In this document: piece by piece, positions 25,501-33,242 of the stretch
How the letters are laid out: every line of letters begins with the position of its first letter
Numbering within the stretch: position 1 is the stretch's first letter
NCBI GenBank assembly: GCA_014191195.1
Contig: BJGZ01000006.1
Coordinates: forward strand, 101,751-165,750
Length of the DNA: 64,000 nucleotides
Source of the DNA: Chlorobiota bacterium
Lineage (GTDB): Bacteria > Bacteroidota > Ignavibacteria > Kapaibacteriales > UBA961
Reading direction: 5' to 3'
The notes under the pieces: generated by a model
What the model was told of the DNA's origin: nothing
What the model saw: the letters and a program-made list of their open reading frames with translations, nothing else
Database searches by the model: none
Made by a program: the position numbers and the translations under genes

Positions 25501-26847
25501 TATATCTTTAGCTGAACTCTGCAAAATACCTTGAACATCACTATTCTTAAAATTTGGATTGTGTGAAATAAGTAAAGCAGCCGCCCCAGCAACTATAGGT
25601 GCAGAAGCAGATGTACCTTGGAAATTTTTATATGCATTATTTCTTGCTGTAGTAGGGATTGCAATTCCAGGAGCTGATAAGCTTATATGAGAACCATAAG
25701 AACTAAAAGAAGCTTTATTGTCATTTTGAGTGGTAGCACCAATAGCCATAACATAAGAATAGCTGGCAGGATATCTTTTTAAAATATTTCCATCATTACC
25801 AGCAGAAGCAATTAAAACACAGTTCATAGAATAAGCAAAAGCAATAGCATCGGCTGTTAAAGGAGAGTACACAATATCTCCAAAACTCATGCAAATGACT
25901 TTAGATTTTTGCATGGCAGCATACACAATAGCCATTGCGATATCATCTTCTTCGGCATTTCCAGTGGCATCAAAGGCTCTGATATTCAATAATTTACAAG
26001 TAGGCGCTATACCAGAGATACCAATTTTATTATTTGTAACTGCGCCAATAATTCCAGCGACGCTAGTACCATGGCCTTGCTCATCTTCGATAAATGGATC
26101 AGGAAAAGCAAAATCTCCAATATTAGGAATAAATTGATCTACAATATCATATCCAGCTATATCATCTGTCCATCCATTCTTATCATCATCTATATCATTA
26201 AGATCGCCATAAACGCCATCTCTAGTTTCTGAAATAGGCCATGGATCAAATTTCCCATTGTTATTTATATCTTCTTTGGAATTTACCCAAATATTAGGTG
26301 ATAAATCTTTATGCTTGATATCGCAACCTGTATCTATTACTGCTACAAGTACATTATCACCTCTAGTGATTCCCCAAGCCTCAGGCAAACCAATTCTTTC
26401 CATAAACCATTGTGAACCCCATAAAGAATCATTGGGAATGTCAAAATTATCTAATGAATAATGATGATTATCACCAATATAATCGCATAAACCACTTTGT
26501 CTTAATATGTATTTTGAATTATGAGTATCTGGTATCGAAATAATAGCATAAAGCAATAAAGCATTAAAAGTATGTAATTGAGGAGACGATAGAAAGCTTT
26601 CCTGTTTAGAGCTAATTCTTTTTGCTAAACTTTCAAAAGGAAAAGAAATTTTCCATTGTTGTTCTATTGCTAAACTTTTTAGGTTGTTTTTATTTTCAGC
26701 AGAACAATGGACAATCACATCAGAAGCAACACTTTTTGTAAAATAGAATACAAAAAGTATTGGTAGAATATAGAAACACTTGCGATTAAATCGAAAAGTG
26801 ATAGCACAAAATGAATTGTTAATTTTTGTTGATAAACACATCATCAA
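22537..26847 (-). CDS. Giant secreted S8 (subtilisin-like) protease with FG-GAP-like repeats and T9SS-type tail
   Basis: This 1436-residue protein has a signal-like segment around residues 22-42, a prodomain-like region, then a peptidase S8 domain (about 143-470) with the triad Asp172 (IDTG), His259 (GHGTSVAG) and Ser413 (GTSASAP) and oxyanion Asn351. The domain carries an Asp/Asn-rich loop (about 192-230) that looks calcium-binding. Further on are FG-GAP/VCBS-like repeats with DKDGLDD, DFDKDGKVEIAYGD and DIDADGTPELLFG, a fibronectin III-like domain, Ig-like domains, and a C-terminal sorting-type domain ending SGVYLFSVQ...KKFTVIK. It should be exported by the type IX system and degrade proteins outside the cell. 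It is a single-gene unit. Confidence 0.92.
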   Translation of the reverse strand: MMMCLSTKINNSFCAITFRFNRKCFYILPILFVFYFTKSVASDVIVHCSAENKNNLKSLAIEQQWKISFPFESLAKRISSKQESFLSSPQLHTFNALLLYAIISIPDTHNSKYILRQSGLCDYIGDNHHYSLDNFDIPNDSLWGSQWFMERIGLPEAWGITRGDNVLVAVIDTGCDIKHKDLSPNIWVNSKEDINNNGKFDPWPISETRDGVYGDLNDIDDDKNGWTDDIAGYDIVDQFIPNIGDFAFPDPFIEDEQGHGTSVAGIIGAVTNNKIGISGIAPTCKLLNIRAFDATGNAEEDDIAMAIVYAAMQKSKVICMSFGDIVYSPLTADAIAFAYSMNCVLIASAGNDGNILKRYPASYSYVMAIGATTQNDNKASFSSYGSHISLSAPGIAIPTTARNNAYKNFQGTSASAPIVAGAAALLISHNPNFKNSDVQGILQSSAKDIGERGWDPLYGAGRVDILAALQLKGAFSAGILSPNNDIEIRQDSNGFFPIIGSTGIPLFSSWSLEYGYGELPNSWITLQKDSSLRVINDTLGFLPLHSLFDTSITIKLSIKQTTNKTIEYRNRIHTVSSNNVLSLVSFNADSAWLDNRKSTVIRLFFSRACRVGLQIRQKNTNDPWSFYADDDRSTIEHSLIINDSKSGLYDCRIFANTASDSLIIDTVCRISEEFAPMTGVIGKDYSLPMTFLYPTMGFLDNAKNPTIIGTDYSTGTYGDTKIYSFANSKFTCTDSIKQSWIVKGIGDSNGDGISEILCHSLGEARLFTKESNGMSNFTKILFSELQIPSGISNLKEFWTAGMYDIDKDGLDDILGFSDTSLLVFSFKNNKYYLLAQAPNSSPRGSNGSPNSMRPPKIACADFDKDGKVEIAYGDTDGDFMVFEYENGAFTQTFSLQTVQSGATEFTGAPDIDADGTPELLFGRYASPSINDFREYSSPLWTFTILKSFADNSFTSIHEEKIYGVRAGLDYKNGTSCANIDDIPGDEIIINAFPNLYIFGQKNSKIIPKWYYPMCYSNTTVTGDFDKNGKVDFGFGDGLKTIFAEFDNESIQDIPLGLQAISLNDSTAIINWKGNADFYEIYIQENPGPNQLDIALVDSTSMQTFTVSGLKNNTLYRFFVKSLFNNGNASNLSSGADCYIHSPIGPIAVLAHSETELQTLQIEFSGYISSNFIPSNTFSMYSQNDIIINTAIPSGEKSVVLTLSKPLSQSTRYSLICHSFTDFFGSPTLLDTITFITDSLSIPDQELYITKATIVNTSTINITFSDILDSSSASTNNYYTIEPFGTINSISVLGNIATLSLDPSKPLIPNGKEYLITCNSLLSNNGKKLTKGSGRMIGFTLTGNADNSFAYPQPWYSAKNPYIHFAGLPPEAYIKIYSITGDVLATLSENDGNGGIKWNGKLNNGEELTSGVYLFSVQDMSTNMEKAPVLKKFTVIK

Positions 26848-26937
26848 GATTTTTATTTGTTTGAAGGGTTTGCAAAGTGTAAATTAGTGATAATTATAAT
26901 CAATTATTTTGTTTTCCTCACATTCTCAAGGAGCCTT

Positions 26938-27303
26938 ATGCGCAAACCTTGGAACTTAGCAACGATTGTATTTGGTGGATTAGCTGTAATATTATTATTC
27001 ACAGGAACCGGATGTACACCAAAAATCAATGAAGAACAGCTTACCAAGCTTCGTCAATCAAAAGAGCAATCAGCAAAATTAGAAGCTGATATCAAGAAAA
27101 AAGAATCTGAAAGAGCTTCTATTGAGCGTGAATTAGCAGCGCGTCAAAATGAAGTAAAGCAAAGTGAACAGAAAAAGGAATTTATTCAGCAGAAATTGCA
27201 AACATGGCCAAATTCATGGCCGGATTGGACACCTGCACCACCTCCAGCACCTGTTTCAGAGGTAGTTCCGGTTCCAACTACAAAGAAAAAAGGCAAAAAA
27301 TAA
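26938..27303 (+). CDS. Coiled-coil lipoprotein with proline-rich tail
   Basis: The start at 26938 is chosen because a perfect AAGGAG lies 4 nt upstream and the resulting 121-residue protein begins with a lipoprotein signal (lipobox GTGC). Residues about 30-85 form a charged coiled coil (KLRQSKEQSAKLEADIKKKE, then further heptads), followed by WPNSWPDWTP, a proline-rich segment and a lysine-rich end (TKKKGKK). This suggests an outer- or inner-membrane lipoprotein whose basic tail reaches peptidoglycan or a partner. The next gene, 76 nt away, encodes an exported coiled-coil LysM protein, so the two probably act together in the envelope. No named family was recognised. Confidence 0.8.
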   Translation: MRKPWNLATIVFGGLAVILLFTGTGCTPKINEEQLTKLRQSKEQSAKLEADIKKKESERASIERELAARQNEVKQSEQKKEFIQQKLQTWPNSWPDWTPAPPPAPVSEVVPVPTTKKKGKK

Positions 27304-27379
27304 TTGCCAACACTTAATTAATCTTTGAACAATTTCTTATCACGTCTGAATACTCTTTTTAGTGAAGGAGACATAAACA

Positions 27380-28219
27380 ATGAAACATTTATTATTAATG
27401 CTTGCTGGTGCTTTGATCATATTTTCAACACCCGCATTTTCACAGGAAGCGCCTCCTGATTGCAATGCAAGCGAGAATACAATGCGCACAAAACCTTATA
27501 CACGCGATCAAGGTGATATCTGTATAAAGGAATGGGCACAAAAAGTAAAAGAATTAGAAGAAAAATTGAATGGCTTACAAATGTCTATTCAAAAATTAAA
27601 TGCTGATTTACAATCTGAAAATACTGCATTATCTAATTCAGAATCAGAAATCGCTGCTTTATTAGAAGCGACAAAAGAACAAATGGATGCATTTGGCCAA
27701 AAAATTGGTGTCTTAGAAGGTAAAGTTCGTGGATTGAAAAGTCTTGGTGAATCTGCATTAGCAGATCGTCAAGATGAAGTAAAAGGGTATGAAGCTGAAC
27801 TTAATGCAATGAGAGGTAATAAGATATCTTTATATACACCTTTTTTCAATCGTATTGTAGACATTGCAAGTGAAATTCGCTCTCTCTATCGTGAAACAAA
27901 GGCTAAAGAATATATTGTAGGTACATGGGCAGAAAATCGCGACTGTTTGTGGAATATTGCTAGCAGGGCTGATATCTATGGTGATCCTTTCCAATGGCCA
28001 AAAGTTTGGCAAGGAAATACCGATCAAATCAGAAATCCGGATATTATTATTCCTGGTCAAAGATTAAAATTACCTGCTGCTGGGCCTAAAACTTCCGATG
28101 AAGTAAAAGCAGAACGCTCTTATTGGAGAAAAAAACGTGCAGCAATGGTTGTTCGTACAAGTGAAGTTGTTCCTTCAGCAACACCTTCTACTCCATCAAA
28201 AGTAAATTCAATTAAATAA
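27380..28219 (+). CDS. Exported coiled-coil LysM-domain protein
   Basis: This 279-residue protein has a signal peptide (cleavage after PAFS), a long coiled coil (about residues 48-150) and a LysM domain (about 173-232) with YIVGTWAENRDCLWNIA, FQWPKVWQGNTDQI and IIIPGQRLKLP. The first part of this LysM is atypical, with an ENRDCLW stretch where YTVxxGDTLW is usual, and contains a cysteine. The tail is basic then Ser/Pro/Thr-rich. LysM binds peptidoglycan, so this is likely an envelope scaffold. An AAGGAG site precedes the ATG by 9 nt. It appears to be in one unit with the upstream lipoprotein and is closed by a strong terminator. Confidence 0.85.
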   Translation: MKHLLLMLAGALIIFSTPAFSQEAPPDCNASENTMRTKPYTRDQGDICIKEWAQKVKELEEKLNGLQMSIQKLNADLQSENTALSNSESEIAALLEATKEQMDAFGQKIGVLEGKVRGLKSLGESALADRQDEVKGYEAELNAMRGNKISLYTPFFNRIVDIASEIRSLYRETKAKEYIVGTWAENRDCLWNIASRADIYGDPFQWPKVWQGNTDQIRNPDIIIPGQRLKLPAAGPKTSDEVKAERSYWRKKRAAMVVRTSEVVPSATPSTPSKVNSIK

Positions 28220-28267
28220 TGAGTCCAGCTATGCATAAATATGCAACAGTTAGATTGATATAGTTCA

Positions 28268-28306
28268 AGCCCTTTAAGATAATTATTCTTAAAGGGCTTT
28301 TTTTTT
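28268..28306 (+). terminator. Strong intrinsic terminator
   Basis: A perfect 12-bp stem (AGCCCTTTAAGA with TCTTAAAGGGCT) and a seven-base loop are followed by a run of about nine T. It lies 48 nt after the LysM gene and 14 nt before phoH. Confidence 0.93.
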
Positions 28307-28320
28307 ATTATGATATTATA

Positions 28321-29361
28321 ATGGATATAACTGAAAAAAAGATAAAAATTAATGATGTTGATCTTGCTTCTTTATTAGGATATAATGATCAATTTTTATC
28401 AGTAATCGAATCGAGATTCGATGCAAGCATTGCCGTAAGAGGAGATACAATTATTGTAAGGGGAGAACCTTCCGAAATAAAAATGATTGAAAAAACATTC
28501 GGCGAATTGCGATATATTCTGCAAAGAAAGGGAAGTATTAGCGTAGAAGATGTTAATTCCGTTTTGCTTTTTGCAATGCCAAGTTTCACAGAAAATAAAG
28601 CACATAGTAAAGATGCGCCTTCAATGAATTCGGTGATTCTTTATGGCAAAAAGGAAGCAATTAAGCCTAGAAATAAAAATCAAGCCGAAATGTATAGGAA
28701 GGTACTAGAAAATGATTTGGTATTTGCAATTGGCCCTGCAGGAACTGGCAAAACTTATTTAGCGGTTGCGATTGCTCTTGCAGCACTTAAAAACAACGAA
28801 GTTAGTCGTATTGTATTATCAAGGCCTGCTGTTGAAGCAGGTGAATCTTTAGGATTTTTACCTGGTGATTTATCAGAAAAAGTTGATCCTTATTTAAGGC
28901 CATTATTAGATGCTATTTCGGATATGGTTTCTGCAGAAAAGCTAAAAAGTATGAGTGAAAAAAGAATTATAGAGATTGTACCTTTGGCTTATATGAGGGG
29001 AAGAACTCTTAGTAATTCATTCATAATTTTAGATGAAGCACAAAATGCTACTATAACCCAAATGAAAATGTTTCTTACCAGATTAGGTAAAAATTCAAAA
29101 GCTATTGTGACGGGTGATGTAACTCAAATAGATCTTCCAAATAAGAAATTATCTGGTCTGGGCGATGCAGAAAAAGTATTACATGGAATACCAGGAATTG
29201 AATTTACTTACTTTGATAAATCTGATGTCGTACGGCACAAATTAGTATCTGATATCATTAATGCTTATGATAAAAGTGAAATAGAAAAAGAAAAATATAG
29301 AATGTCTAAATATCAAAACAATATATCTGAACCAGTGAATCAATCAATCATCAAGGAATAA
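28321..29361 (+). CDS. PhoH-family ATPase (YbeZ type)
   Basis: This 346-residue protein has an N-terminal KH-like domain (about residues 20-85) and a P-loop ATPase domain with Walker A GPAGTGKT at 138-145, the PhoH-specific SRPAVEAGESLGFLPGDL and Walker B LDEAQN at 237-242. YbeZ/PhoH proteins are linked to the YbeY endoribonuclease and to 16S rRNA and ribosome quality control. YbeY is not adjacent here; the next gene is a methyltransferase 3 nt downstream. PhoH was named for phosphate regulation in E. coli, but I see no phosphate link at this site. The ATG lies just after a terminator, so it has its own promoter, partly within the hairpin region. Confidence 0.93.
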   Translation: MDITEKKIKINDVDLASLLGYNDQFLSVIESRFDASIAVRGDTIIVRGEPSEIKMIEKTFGELRYILQRKGSISVEDVNSVLLFAMPSFTENKAHSKDAPSMNSVILYGKKEAIKPRNKNQAEMYRKVLENDLVFAIGPAGTGKTYLAVAIALAALKNNEVSRIVLSRPAVEAGESLGFLPGDLSEKVDPYLRPLLDAISDMVSAEKLKSMSEKRIIEIVPLAYMRGRTLSNSFIILDEAQNATITQMKMFLTRLGKNSKAIVTGDVTQIDLPNKKLSGLGDAEKVLHGIPGIEFTYFDKSDVVRHKLVSDIINAYDKSEIEKEKYRMSKYQNNISEPVNQSIIKE

Positions 29362-29364
29362 TAA

Positions 29365-29970
29365 GTGGATCCTATACAAACTGGTAATCAATATAATGTT
29401 ATTGCACATGTATGGGATGAACAACAGAAAGACTCTTCTTATGGAATAGAAAGTTTGATGCGTGCTATTGAATATTGCAATCAATTTGATTATCAAAGGA
29501 AAATTGCTTTAGATATAGGATGTGGTTCAGGTGGAAGAATGATGAGATTATTGGTTCAGCATGAATTTGGAATAGTAGGCTTGGATATATCTGAATCCAT
29601 GGTAACATTGGCAAAACAAAAACATCCTGAATATATTTTTCATCATGCTGATATCTGCACTTGGCAAACACAAGAGCAATTTCAATGTATCATAGCGTGG
29701 GATAGTATTTTCCATGTTCCATATGATCAGCAAGAACAAGTGCTTATTAAACTATGTTCTATGTTGGTTAAAGATGGAATATTACTGTTTACATGTGGCG
29801 ATGATATCGGATATCATCTTTCTGAATGGCAGGATATGTCTTTTTATTATAGTTCACTTGGCATTAATAGAACTTTAGAAATTTTAATGCAGAATAATTG
29901 TGATATAAGGCATGTAGAATTAGATCAATTTCCTCAAAAACATACAGTTATCATTGCCAAGAAATATTAA
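29365..29970 (+). CDS. Class I SAM-dependent methyltransferase
   Basis: This 201-residue protein starts at a GTG 3 nt after phoH. It has the class I motif I ALDIGCGSGGRMMRLL (about residues 49-64), an acidic residue in GLDISESMV that would bind the ribose of SAM, a motif around HADICTW, and a IAWDSIFHVPYDQQ segment. The substrate cannot be determined; this Rossmann type includes small-molecule and ubiquinone-type methylases. Coupled translation with phoH suggests an RNA- or ribosome-related role but does not prove it. The final 4 nt overlap the convergent DJ-1/PfpI gene. Confidence 0.87.
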   Translation: MDPIQTGNQYNVIAHVWDEQQKDSSYGIESLMRAIEYCNQFDYQRKIALDIGCGSGGRMMRLLVQHEFGIVGLDISESMVTLAKQKHPEYIFHHADICTWQTQEQFQCIIAWDSIFHVPYDQQEQVLIKLCSMLVKDGILLFTCGDDIGYHLSEWQDMSFYYSSLGINRTLEILMQNNCDIRHVELDQFPQKHTVIIAKKY

Positions 29971-30527
29971 TATTGGATATCTTTGGCAATAGTTGCTGCG
30001 ATTTTACTATTTGCAAGGATTTCGATTAATGCAAAAGCGAAGTCAAAGCTTGTCCCTGCACCTTGACATGTAATTATATTACCATCAATGACAACTTTTT
30101 CATCCATATAATTATATTTCTTACTAATGATATGTTGTATATCAGGATGTGATGTCATAGCTGTGGTACTGGGTACAAGATCATAAGCTACAAAAATGGC
30201 TGGGCTTGCACACATTGCGCCAACAATAGCATTGCGTTTAATATGCGTTCTTAAAAGCTTTTCTATATGTGGATGATTGCAAAACGTTTCTGATGCCCGA
30301 GAGCCACCGGGAAATATCATAGCCAGATATTCTTCATCTTCTAAAATATGCTCGAATGTAACATCAGGAAGAAACTTTACACCACGTGAAGCTGTGATAA
30401 TTTCATATTCTCCAGCAATGATAACATTGATACCTGCTCTTCTAAGCATATCGCTAATGATAATTGCTTCCATTTCTTCTGTGCCTGAAGCAACAAAAAC
30501 AACAACTGTACTGTGATATTCAATCAT
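29967..30527 (-). CDS. DJ-1/PfpI-family protein
   Basis: This 186-residue protein matches DJ-1/ThiJ/YajL closely. The nucleophile-elbow Cys106 in GAMCASP and Glu18 in SGTEEME fall at the same numbers as in human DJ-1. Other family segments are IFPGGSRASE, TSHPDIQ and TCQGAGTSFDFAF. Members act as stress-protective chaperones or low-activity glyoxalases/deglycases; the exact biochemical role is disputed. The gene is convergent with the methyltransferase (4-nt overlap) and has a hairpin upstream that terminates nuoF-strand transcription on its other side. No signal peptide, so cytoplasmic. Confidence 0.92.
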   Translation of the reverse strand: MIEYHSTVVVFVASGTEEMEAIIISDMLRRAGINVIIAGEYEIITASRGVKFLPDVTFEHILEDEEYLAMIFPGGSRASETFCNHPHIEKLLRTHIKRNAIVGAMCASPAIFVAYDLVPSTTAMTSHPDIQHIISKKYNYMDEKVVIDGNIITCQGAGTSFDFAFALIEILANSKIAATIAKDIQY

Positions 30528-30549
30528 ATTTTAACATGAATGTACAAGT

Positions 30550-30592
30550 AAAAAAAAGAGGATGCTCAATCTGCTAGGCAGTGGAACATCCT
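30550..30592 (-). terminator. Intrinsic terminator after nuoF, minus strand
   Basis: On the minus strand AGGATGTTC pairs with GAGCATCCT (one G-U pair, long loop), followed by CTTTTTTTTAC. It starts 23 nt after the nuoF stop and lies upstream of the DJ-1 gene on the same strand. Confidence 0.8.
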
Positions 30593-30614
30593 ATGTACTT
30601 TTTTGATTATGAAA

Positions 30615-31946
30615 TTAACTATGGATAATAAGTTGATCTCTTGTAGAATATTTGCCATGAACAGCATTTAAAGACACGAAATCTCTATTAGCTTTTGCTC
30701 TTTTTTCAAATTCTGGTCTAAATTTCTTCAAAAATCCTTTTACGGGCCAAGCTGCTCCCTCGCCTAGAGCACAAATGGTATTTCCTTCTATATTACTTGC
30801 TACGCTAAATAATAAATCTATATCCTGAACAGATGCTTCGCCTTTCACTAAGCGTTTTAGGATTTTTTCCATCCATCCACATCCTTCACGACAAGGTGTG
30901 CATTGTCCACAAGATTCATGATGATAAAAATGTGCTAAACGTAATAATACTTTAACTAAATCAGTATCTTCATCCATCACCATTACGCCAGCGGTTCCAA
31001 TATAAGATCCAAATTCTTTTAAAGATTCATTATCCATGCGAACAAAATCTATTTCATCTGGATGAATTGGAGGCATAGAGCTTCCGCCAGGAATGATAGC
31101 CTTAATTTTTTTGCCACCAGGAATTCCACCACCAATATCATAAATCAGTTCTTTAAGAGGAATGCCAGTAGGTAATTCATATACACCCGGTTTATTGATA
31201 TGTCCACTTAATCCAAATAAAAGAGTACCTGTATGTTTAGCAGCACCAATTTCAGAATAAGCTTTTGCGCCTAAAGCAATAATTGCTGGTACTGTAGCTA
31301 ATGTTTCTACATTATTAATTGTAGTTGGACATCCCCATAAACCTTTATTTGCTGGAAATGGAGGTTTTATTCTAGGATAAGCACGATCGCCTTCTAAGGA
31401 AGACATCAAAGAAGTTTCTTCTCCACATACATAAGCACCAGCACCTTTATGGACAACAATATCCATAGAAAATGAAGTGCCGAATGTGCTTTTCATTTTT
31501 TCGCCGATAAAACCTTTATCATAGGCTTCTTGAACAGCTCTTTGCGTGCAAACCACCCATTTATGATATTCACCTCTGATATAAATAAATGCTTTGGTAA
31601 TTCCCATTGCATAGCCTGCAATAAGAATACCTTCTATCATTTGATGAGGATTATATTCAAGGATTTGTCTGTCTTTAAAAGAGCCAGGTTCTGATTCATC
31701 GCCATTAATAGCAAGATATTTAGGCTTATCATTACCTTTAGGCATAAAACTCCATTTCATGCCAGTTGAAAAGCAAGCTCCACCACGGCCTCGTAGGCCA
31801 GAAGCTTTTACTTCATTGATTATGTCTTCTGTAGACATTGTAGATAGGACTTTTCTTAAGCTATTATAACCGCCATTTGCTAGATATACATCTATATCAT
31901 GCAAATTATGAATTTGTGGAATTACTAAATGGGGAGCCGAATACAT
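30615..31946 (-). CDS. nuoF: NADH-quinone oxidoreductase subunit F (complex I, 51-kDa type)
   Basis: This 443-residue protein has the FMN/NADH-binding region GLRGRGGACFSTGMKWSF (about 50-67), AINGDESEPGSF, the Gly-rich GAGAYVCGEETSLMSSLEG segment and the N3 iron-sulfur motif CGQCTPCREGC near residue 350. It takes electrons from NADH to FMN and on to the iron-sulfur chain of complex I at the cytoplasmic face. It is alone: nuoE and nuoG are not adjacent and no other nuo gene is in the window. In the FMN loop Cys58 and Ser60 replace the common Gly and Pro, while the FMN-contacting GRG and Lys64 are kept. Confidence 0.95.
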   Translation of the reverse strand: MYSAPHLVIPQIHNLHDIDVYLANGGYNSLRKVLSTMSTEDIINEVKASGLRGRGGACFSTGMKWSFMPKGNDKPKYLAINGDESEPGSFKDRQILEYNPHQMIEGILIAGYAMGITKAFIYIRGEYHKWVVCTQRAVQEAYDKGFIGEKMKSTFGTSFSMDIVVHKGAGAYVCGEETSLMSSLEGDRAYPRIKPPFPANKGLWGCPTTINNVETLATVPAIIALGAKAYSEIGAAKHTGTLLFGLSGHINKPGVYELPTGIPLKELIYDIGGGIPGGKKIKAIIPGGSSMPPIHPDEIDFVRMDNESLKEFGSYIGTAGVMVMDEDTDLVKVLLRLAHFYHHESCGQCTPCREGCGWMEKILKRLVKGEASVQDIDLLFSVASNIEGNTICALGEGAAWPVKGFLKKFRPEFEKRAKANRDFVSLNAVHGKYSTRDQLIIHS

Positions 31947-32058
31947 AGTTCAAAGCCTCTGTTGAGAGATGATTATTGGGCAAATATACTGTTTTTAATT
32001 CTATAAAAAAGCACCGATAATTACGGATTGTGAATAGAAAACAAAAGCTAGTGAAAAA

Positions 32059-32901
32059 TTAAAATTTATATTTGATTGAAGTAATCTTGAATTTCCCATA
32101 GCAGAAATCTTTTCCTTCTAAATTCCAAATAAATTCCACTTCAGAAGGAATCCTAATATGCTGAAATATCTGATAATTTTTACAGTGTAAAGTAAACTGT
32201 TCTTTTTCGAAAGATCCTTTAAAGTCTCTATACTTATCATGCGAAGTAATATATGCTATATCACCGTGCTCATTGAATGTAAACTGTGCAGATACATGCT
32301 GAGTTCCATATGATAAGGTAGCAATTGCATTCAAATCATCAATTTCTTTCCAACTTATATAATTACTTGGTAATAGGGCAGTTGGAAACCAAATAGATTC
32401 CATTAAATATCTAGATAAAAGGGAGATATCAGCTTCATAGCCACTTGGACTTAAAATGGTAAATAGTCCTAAAAATTTAACTGAACCGAATCCTTTACCA
32501 TCTAAAAGCTCTAACCAAGCAGTTTTAGTTGGAATGAAACCAGAACCAAAGCGAGATTTCCAAATAAAACCAGGCTTCATGGCTAAAAAATGTCCATCTG
32601 CTCGCATTGGACTCCATTCACCATCTATCGATGTTCTGAACTCACCAATCTGCTTTAAACTTGCAAAATGGATCATTTTATTCTGCAATGCCAAAGCATG
32701 TTCTAAATATATTTTAACTGGTTTTGGACATGATGCAAGGCTATGCTCGATGGAATACAAGGGTGTTTTATCAAAAGACAAATCACGAAGTATAGCAATT
32801 CCTTTTTTGACTTTTAACTTAACATCAATAGTAATGATAATACTAAGAATAGCCAAGCTGACTATGATGCCAGAAATGATTAAAAGAAAACGTAGATCCA
32901 T
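32059..32901 (-). CDS. DUF6544-type membrane-anchored protein
   Basis: This 280-residue protein has one N-terminal transmembrane helix (about residues 5-25) and a soluble domain with EFRTSIDGEWSPMRADGHF, FIWKSRFG, LELLDGKGFGSVKFLG, SRYLMESIWFPTALLPS and TFNEHGDIAYI. This matches the uncharacterised DUF6544 family as I remember it, whose members seem to have a lipid- or steroid-transfer-like beta fold; that structural note is a guess. It lies 112 nt upstream of nuoF on the same strand, but I see no functional tie. No terminator separates them. Confidence 0.7.
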   Translation of the reverse strand: MDLRFLLIISGIIVSLAILSIIITIDVKLKVKKGIAILRDLSFDKTPLYSIEHSLASCPKPVKIYLEHALALQNKMIHFASLKQIGEFRTSIDGEWSPMRADGHFLAMKPGFIWKSRFGSGFIPTKTAWLELLDGKGFGSVKFLGLFTILSPSGYEADISLLSRYLMESIWFPTALLPSNYISWKEIDDLNAIATLSYGTQHVSAQFTFNEHGDIAYITSHDKYRDFKGSFEKEQFTLHCKNYQIFQHIRIPSEVEFIWNLEGKDFCYGKFKITSIKYKF

Positions 32902-32986
32902 ATATAATTATCTAAAGCTTAAATAGTATAGTTACTCGTAAAATTACTATTAAAATTGTACTTGCCAAATAAGTAAACAACTGTAA

Positions 32987-33226
32987 TTATGTCAATTTTG
33001 TTGAAGGATTGTTTTGTCTATTTTTTATTGCAACATCTTGTCTTTTTGCAGGGAATTCTTTTTTTTGAGTTTGTACGCCATCTCTAATTGATTTAGCTTT
33101 TTGTTTTAGAATTTGCATATGTTTTCTAACTCTTATTCCTGCTTCTTTATTTTGAGACTCAAAAAACTTTTCAAAATCTTTCTCAAAGCTTTGAACTAAT
33201 ACAAGTAAATCTTGGAATTGATTCAT
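32987..33226 (-). CDS. Histone H1-like protein (Hc1 family)
   Basis: This 79-residue protein resembles the Bacteroidota/Chlamydia Hc1-type histone H1-like proteins (PF07432): an N-terminal helix QDLLVLVQSFEKDFEKFFES, then the conserved GIRVRKHMQILKQKAKSIRD core and a basic, Lys/Arg/Gln-rich disordered tail. Such proteins bind DNA non-specifically and help compact the nucleoid. The start is the ATG at 33226. It lies 16 nt downstream of the RNase E/G gene on the same strand, so the two may be cotranscribed, with possible RNA binding by the tail. The gene is too short for strong statistics, but the core pattern is clear. Confidence 0.8.
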   Translation of the reverse strand: MNQFQDLLVLVQSFEKDFEKFFESQNKEAGIRVRKHMQILKQKAKSIRDGVQTQKKEFPAKRQDVAIKNRQNNPSTKLT

Positions 33227-33242
33227 GAATGAGTCCTACATT

